Of a stretch of DNA of 24,940 nt, positions 21,381-24,940 are shown one piece after another. The position numbers and the translations under genes were made by a program. The notes beneath the pieces are model-generated. The model was not told where the DNA came from and did not search any database. It saw only the letters and a program-made list of their open reading frames with translations. The DNA comes from a virus: the IMG/VR virus record IMGVR_UViG_3300017786_000130, positions 1 to 24,940 of that record, one strand, 5' to 3'. The first letter of the stretch is position 1, and every line of letters begins with the position of its first letter.

Positions 21381-23762
21381 TTAGTAAGCGCCAGCTAAGG
21401 TTTTGATTCTTTCGAGTTCTTCGAGTTCTTCTGCCCCTTGCTCTTGTGCCGGTGCCATTCGTTCTACCATCTTACGAGCAACTTGTCCTGCATGTTCGCC
21501 GAACTTCTTGTCTACCATAGTAGCAACGCCTTCTGGACCTTTTGGAAATGTGCCACTATTTTTATCGTACATACTTACAATAAATTGTGCTACTTCGTTA
21601 ATATCATATGACTTACCGTCTACTTTGAATTCTTTTTTGCCTGCTTTCTTAGCTTTGTCTAGTTCGCCGGAAAACTTGTTTCCTTCGCCAAAATCTGGCT
21701 CATCTTGTTTTTCAATATGATTGCCTTCGTCATCAAAGTCTGTGTCAACCATATCAATTGCAAACATAGCATCAGCTGCGTCATACTTGCCGTTTCTAAT
21801 TGCATCTTTAACTTTGTCTTTTGGCATTTTTAATTTTTGATCTTCGTCTGTAAAGTCACCTAAAATTTCTTCAGCACCAATTAACGCATCACTTACTCTA
21901 CCTTCTTGTTGCGTTCCTTCGTGTTGTTTATGATCTGCATTATCGTACATTTCTTGTGCGTCCTCCTGACAAGCTGCCATTAACTCGTCCATGTCTTGCA
22001 TTTCAAGATACATGTCAGCATCAAAACCTAATTTACTGTTACCATCCATTTGGCAGTCTAGTGATATTGATTTAGGATCAACTATAATGTTTGCTGGACC
22101 ATCTTCGTTTTCAATTTTTGCTTTATACGATACAGTGCAAGGTGTCATTTCGCCGTCATCGCCTGTTCCATCCCATTGAAACTCGCCTTCGAACTCGTCT
22201 GGCATAAAGCCTTCCATTGGTGGCTCAGATTGATCAGCACTTACTGCTGGTTCATCTGCCATATCACCAAAGTCTAATGATTCTAATTGCTCAGGTGCAT
22301 TTTCTTCAACCCATGCTTTAACTAATGGGCGAGCATCTCCGTTAGGATCTTCTTTTGCCTTCATTTTAATATCGTTAAACAGTCTGTTGTCTTCGATAAT
22401 ACCTTTTAAACTTTGAATAGCATTTGTGCCATCTACGCCTACTGGAAAGTCTTGGTTTACTAATTCATTTAGACTTGCAACTGCCTCTTTAATTTCTTCG
22501 TCGCTACCTGTTGTAAGAGGTGAATCTTCACCTAGTGCCATTGCCCAATTTTCAAATGCTGCAAACGGATCACTTGCTTCGTCCATATCATGTATGCCAT
22601 TACCATTGTTATCAACCCAATGACTACCATTTTCATCGTGTGAGTCATGCTCACAATCAGTTGTAGGTTTGTGCATTACATCATTACAATCTTTACAGTG
22701 ATATTTGTCTGATTCGTTTTTTGTCATTTCGACTATGTCGTCATAGCCTACAATTTCATCTTCTTTCATTAGTCTATATAGTACTGGAAATACTGATGTT
22801 AAATCTTCTTTGAAATTTCTAATAGTGAATTGATCTTTAAACTGTTCCATTACATCATCTGGTACTTCCATTGCCTCTGGTGCCTGGAAACCTTCTACGT
22901 ATGATTCATAGTGAGGTTGTTTAGCTATTTTTGCAATTCTTTCTCTTAAACTATCAAGCTGGCCTTTGCTACGTTCAACAACTGAATTTGTGTCGGAGTT
23001 CATTAAGTCGTTACGTACAACATAGCCTGTGAAACTTTTTAATTGTGCAATTTCTTCACTCATTTTAATAATGCTTTCACCAATTGCATCGTATGGAGCA
23101 CCACCATTTGCAACGTGTCTTTGCATAGCTCTTGCGCCTGCTAAGTGAATAAAAGGATATTTAAATCTTTCACCTTGTGAGTTTTCAACAAATAAAGCAG
23201 CAATATTTCTTGATCTATCACCTGGCTTCATTTCTGTATCATCAGCAAGTGTTTTACTATGCTTGATGATTAATCTTGTATCTTCCAGCTTTTGGAAGCT
23301 CTGTTTCTTAGTCCCGTATAAGGTGCTCTCGTTCATTTTATTCTCTCCGACTGGTTTTACTATTGTGTCATTATCCGCTTGTGGGTTTGAGTATTGACTT
23401 AGGAATGCATAATCCCTTTGGTCTAGATTGTCTTTAGCAATGTCTCTAGTATCAAATGCTAGTAGTCGACGCTTACTAAACTTTCTTAATTCTTTTAGAA
23501 ATCCGTACCAATTGTCTTTTTGTGGATCATCCATGCCTTCAGTAATACCATTTGAAAAGTATACTTTCATTGAATTTGGTTCAGCAAGGCTAATACTCAC
23601 GTGTCCAATATTCTTATCACCTTCATTATAATCAAAGTCAAAGAATCTGGCCTGCTCCGGGTTGATAGTAATTGACCCAGCGTCATCTCCTAATTTTAAA
23701 CCTTTAAATCTACTTCTAATTTTATAGAACAGATCGGTTGCTATGTTGTTAGTTGCGTCCAT
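21381..23762 (-). CDS. Large acidic protein downstream of terminase, 793 residues, function unknown
   Basis: The frame is open from a TTG at 23777, but I prefer the ATG at 23762 (MDATNNIATDLFYK) since it lies exactly five bases after a GATAAATA late-type box. The first 300 residues are a mixed alpha/beta region (FKGLKLGDDAGSITINPEQA; YGFLKELRKF). At about 356-382 is a Cys/His cluster (KYHCKDCNDV, then CEHDSHDENGSHW), a likely zinc site, directly followed by DNNGNGIHDMDE (384-395), a thrombospondin-3/EF-hand-like calcium loop. The rest is very acidic, ending ELERIKTLAGAY. I recall similar large hypothetical proteins in marine T4-like phages. The position suggests a head or packaging role, unproven. 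Confidence 0.7.
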   Translation of the reverse strand: MDATNNIATDLFYKIRSRFKGLKLGDDAGSITINPEQARFFDFDYNEGDKNIGHVSISLAEPNSMKVYFSNGITEGMDDPQKDNWYGFLKELRKFSKRRLLAFDTRDIAKDNLDQRDYAFLSQYSNPQADNDTIVKPVGENKMNESTLYGTKKQSFQKLEDTRLIIKHSKTLADDTEMKPGDRSRNIAALFVENSQGERFKYPFIHLAGARAMQRHVANGGAPYDAIGESIIKMSEEIAQLKSFTGYVVRNDLMNSDTNSVVERSKGQLDSLRERIAKIAKQPHYESYVEGFQAPEAMEVPDDVMEQFKDQFTIRNFKEDLTSVFPVLYRLMKEDEIVGYDDIVEMTKNESDKYHCKDCNDVMHKPTTDCEHDSHDENGSHWVDNNGNGIHDMDEASDPFAAFENWAMALGEDSPLTTGSDEEIKEAVASLNELVNQDFPVGVDGTNAIQSLKGIIEDNRLFNDIKMKAKEDPNGDARPLVKAWVEENAPEQLESLDFGDMADEPAVSADQSEPPMEGFMPDEFEGEFQWDGTGDDGEMTPCTVSYKAKIENEDGPANIIVDPKSISLDCQMDGNSKLGFDADMYLEMQDMDELMAACQEDAQEMYDNADHKQHEGTQQEGRVSDALIGAEEILGDFTDEDQKLKMPKDKVKDAIRNGKYDAADAMFAIDMVDTDFDDEGNHIEKQDEPDFGEGNKFSGELDKAKKAGKKEFKVDGKSYDINEVAQFIVSMYDKNSGTFPKGPEGVATMVDKKFGEHAGQVARKMVERMAPAQEQGAEELEELERIKTLAGAY

Positions 23763-23767
23763 ATAAC

Positions 23768-23775
23768 TATTTATC
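23768..23775 (-). promoter_or_regulatory. Late-type box GATAAATA before the 793-residue gene
   Basis: GATAAATA on the minus strand, one base from TATAAATA and a fit to the NATAAATA form known in cyanophage late promoters. Its spacing to the ATG at 23762 is five bases, the same as at 18014-18021. It overlaps the terminase stop codon. The evidence is the motif and matched geometry only. Confidence 0.5.
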
Positions 23776-24940
23776 AAAATCCTGTACTTACGAAGATCGG
23801 CATTGGGAACTGATCTTCTGTCATTCTTTCCGTCATTTTATCGTATATTTTAGGATCCCAGTCAGATAATACATTGGCCATGCGTACAATTAATAATGTT
23901 GCAGCCACTAAATCGTCGTGTTCACCTGTTTTTGCACCGTACCCAACACCATGTGCTACGAATGTTTTTAGCTCTGATATGAGCGGTTTACTGTGTATTT
24001 TCATCTTATTCTTTTCTAATAAGTTTTTAAATCCGCTACATGCAGTAATCTTTGTTTTGTGTGTTGTGTTAAATCCTTTTCTATAACGTCTAACATGTCC
24101 TTTTCTCATAGGCTCACTTAAGAATAATCCGTTAAAGTTTTCTTCACCTATATCTGCAATAACAACTAATGCTGCTTCACCGATTGTATTATTCTCTACA
24201 CTATAATATATTGTAGGACTTGCATTTCCGCCTGCTTCGCATTCTGTTTGGATGTACTGTAAAATTTCTCTTAGTGTTCTTATTTGCTGTTGTATTGGAG
24301 TTAAGTTATGTCTCCATTCTCCTACTTGTTCCATGCTAGGCATTTCAAATATTTGAATAGCACCATAGTCGCCGCCTGTACCTAAACTTGGATCCATACT
24401 TACTAGATATGTTGCTTTAGGATTAATTTTCTTATACCAGCGTGTTTGACCAGTATTCATGATAGGCTCTGATCCTTCTAGTTCTGCTAACTTAACACTA
24501 TTAATAAGTGTTTCATCAAAGATTAAGAATTCACAATCAAACTCACGTCTAAAACGTTCGTCACCGATCTTTGCTTTTTCTTCTGCTGCCCAGGCCTCAT
24601 CTCTATCTGGATGATCAACCCATGGAGCAAAATAAGGATAGAATCCGTTAGTGCCTACACCCAAATCGTTACCGTGATCGTCAAACTTTTTATTTGCTTC
24701 TGTCCAAATCATAGCAAACTGATCTTCATCTGAGTTTGGTGTACTTGTAACAATAGCTTTACCACCTGTTGACAGTGTAGGAGAAAGTGCAGTCCAAAAC
24801 TCTTTGGCTTTTTCCGGAGGTTGCACAAATGCAAACTCATCACAGTATATTAATGAAAGTGATTTACCACGTCCAGTATCTTCTGTTGTAGTAGTTGCTT
24901 GTATTCTACTACCGTTATCAAATTCAATTGTGTTTCTGTT
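23774..24940 (-). CDS. 17: Terminase large subunit (gp17), C-terminal 388 residues
   Basis: The frame is open to the window edge; the N-terminal part with Walker A is outside. The visible start contains GRGKSLSLIYCDEFAFV, whose LIYCDE is the Walker B and catalytic Glu of the packaging ATPase, and IVTSTPN is the coupling motif (T4 gp17: TTTPN). The nuclease domain has the RNase H-like acidic triad: D183 in LVSMDPSLGTGGDYG, E249 in YYSVENN and D342/D343 in GEHDDLVAA. gp17 translocates DNA into the prohead and cuts the concatemer. A GTG at 24826 would be a false internal start. Intact visible motifs give no sign of decay. Confidence 0.96.
   Translation of the reverse strand, partial: NRNTIEFDNGSRIQATTTTEDTGRGKSLSLIYCDEFAFVQPPEKAKEFWTALSPTLSTGGKAIVTSTPNSDEDQFAMIWTEANKKFDDHGNDLGVGTNGFYPYFAPWVDHPDRDEAWAAEEKAKIGDERFRREFDCEFLIFDETLINSVKLAELEGSEPIMNTGQTRWYKKINPKATYLVSMDPSLGTGGDYGAIQIFEMPSMEQVGEWRHNLTPIQQQIRTLREILQYIQTECEAGGNASPTIYYSVENNTIGEAALVVIADIGEENFNGLFLSEPMRKGHVRRYRKGFNTTHKTKITACSGFKNLLEKNKMKIHSKPLISELKTFVAHGVGYGAKTGEHDDLVAATLLIVRMANVLSDWDPKIYDKMTERMTEDQFPMPIFVSTGF

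Noticed and set aside
23763-23777. TTG start giving a 798-residue protein after terminase
   Set aside because: The TTG overlaps the terminase stop and an AGGA lies upstream, so it is possible, but the ATG at 23762 has the late-box spacing seen elsewhere. I keep the shorter form.

Overview
This window is a stretch of a T4-like (tailed, contractile-tail type) phage genome, probably from a marine bacterium. The evidence is a set of T4 core genes: the terminase large subunit gp17 (partial), the gp32 single-strand DNA binding protein, UvsX recombinase, a UvsY-like mediator, UvsW helicase and a possible gp62-like clamp-loader subunit. The small hypothetical proteins and the C2HC zinc-finger protein between them resemble those I know from marine cyanophages and pelagiphages. 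The DNA is visibly A+T-rich, which would fit a pelagiphage or Prochlorococcus phage, but the host cannot be fixed from sequence alone. Every gene reads on the minus strand, so the natural reading order is from base 24940 down to base 1. There are no tRNA, rRNA, CRISPR or insertion-sequence signals, and no stretch above 300 bases without a gene.

Layout in transcription order. 24940-21122: packaging and late module with the terminase C-terminal part, a 793-residue acidic protein of unknown function, and a 74-residue helix-rich protein, closed by a strong intrinsic terminator (21071-21096). 21037-18044: recombination module opened by a host-type promoter (TTGACG, 17 bp, TATAAT): gp32, uvsX, an acidic 84-residue protein and a uvsY-like gene. 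18021-10115: glycan island 1, ten tightly overlapping genes led by a T4-late-type box TATAAATA. It holds a nucleotidyltransferase-cupin fusion, five paralogous capsule-type (KpsC/KpsS-like) glycosyltransferases, two GT-A-type glycosyltransferases, an FkbM methyltransferase and one unknown. 10118-6748: helicase module with a HARP-like-domain protein, UvsW, and four tiny coupled genes, two of which fall below usual gene-calling length. 6743-833: a second host-type promoter, a conserved hypothetical gene, then glycan island 2 (cupin, GT-A glycosyltransferase paralogous to one in island 1, SDR epimerase/dehydratase, a short UDP-glucose-dehydrogenase-like enzyme, a small membrane protein, two FkbM-like methyltransferases and a class I methyltransferase). 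825-1: a third host-type promoter, a 52-residue lipoprotein, the clamp-loader-like gene and the start of a zinc-finger gene.

Together the glycan genes could activate a sugar (nucleotidyltransferase-cupin), oxidise or epimerise nucleotide sugars (UGD-like and SDR), polymerise or attach them (eight glycosyltransferases) and methylate the product. I infer a phage-encoded system that decorates either the virion or the host surface; the sequence does not show the acceptor.

The most distinctive signal is promoter geometry. At four genes (ATG at 790, 10083, 18008, 23762) a -10-type or late-type box sits so close to the ATG, with no Shine-Dalgarno sequence, that transcription is predicted to begin at the A of the start codon, i.e. 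leaderless mRNAs. Several starts were revised from the longest open frame: 630, 2341, 2999, 7130, 11778, 16433 and 23762. Five small genes (632-790, 2999-3160, 6748-6876, 7130-7276 and the partial 1-185) were read directly from the sequence.
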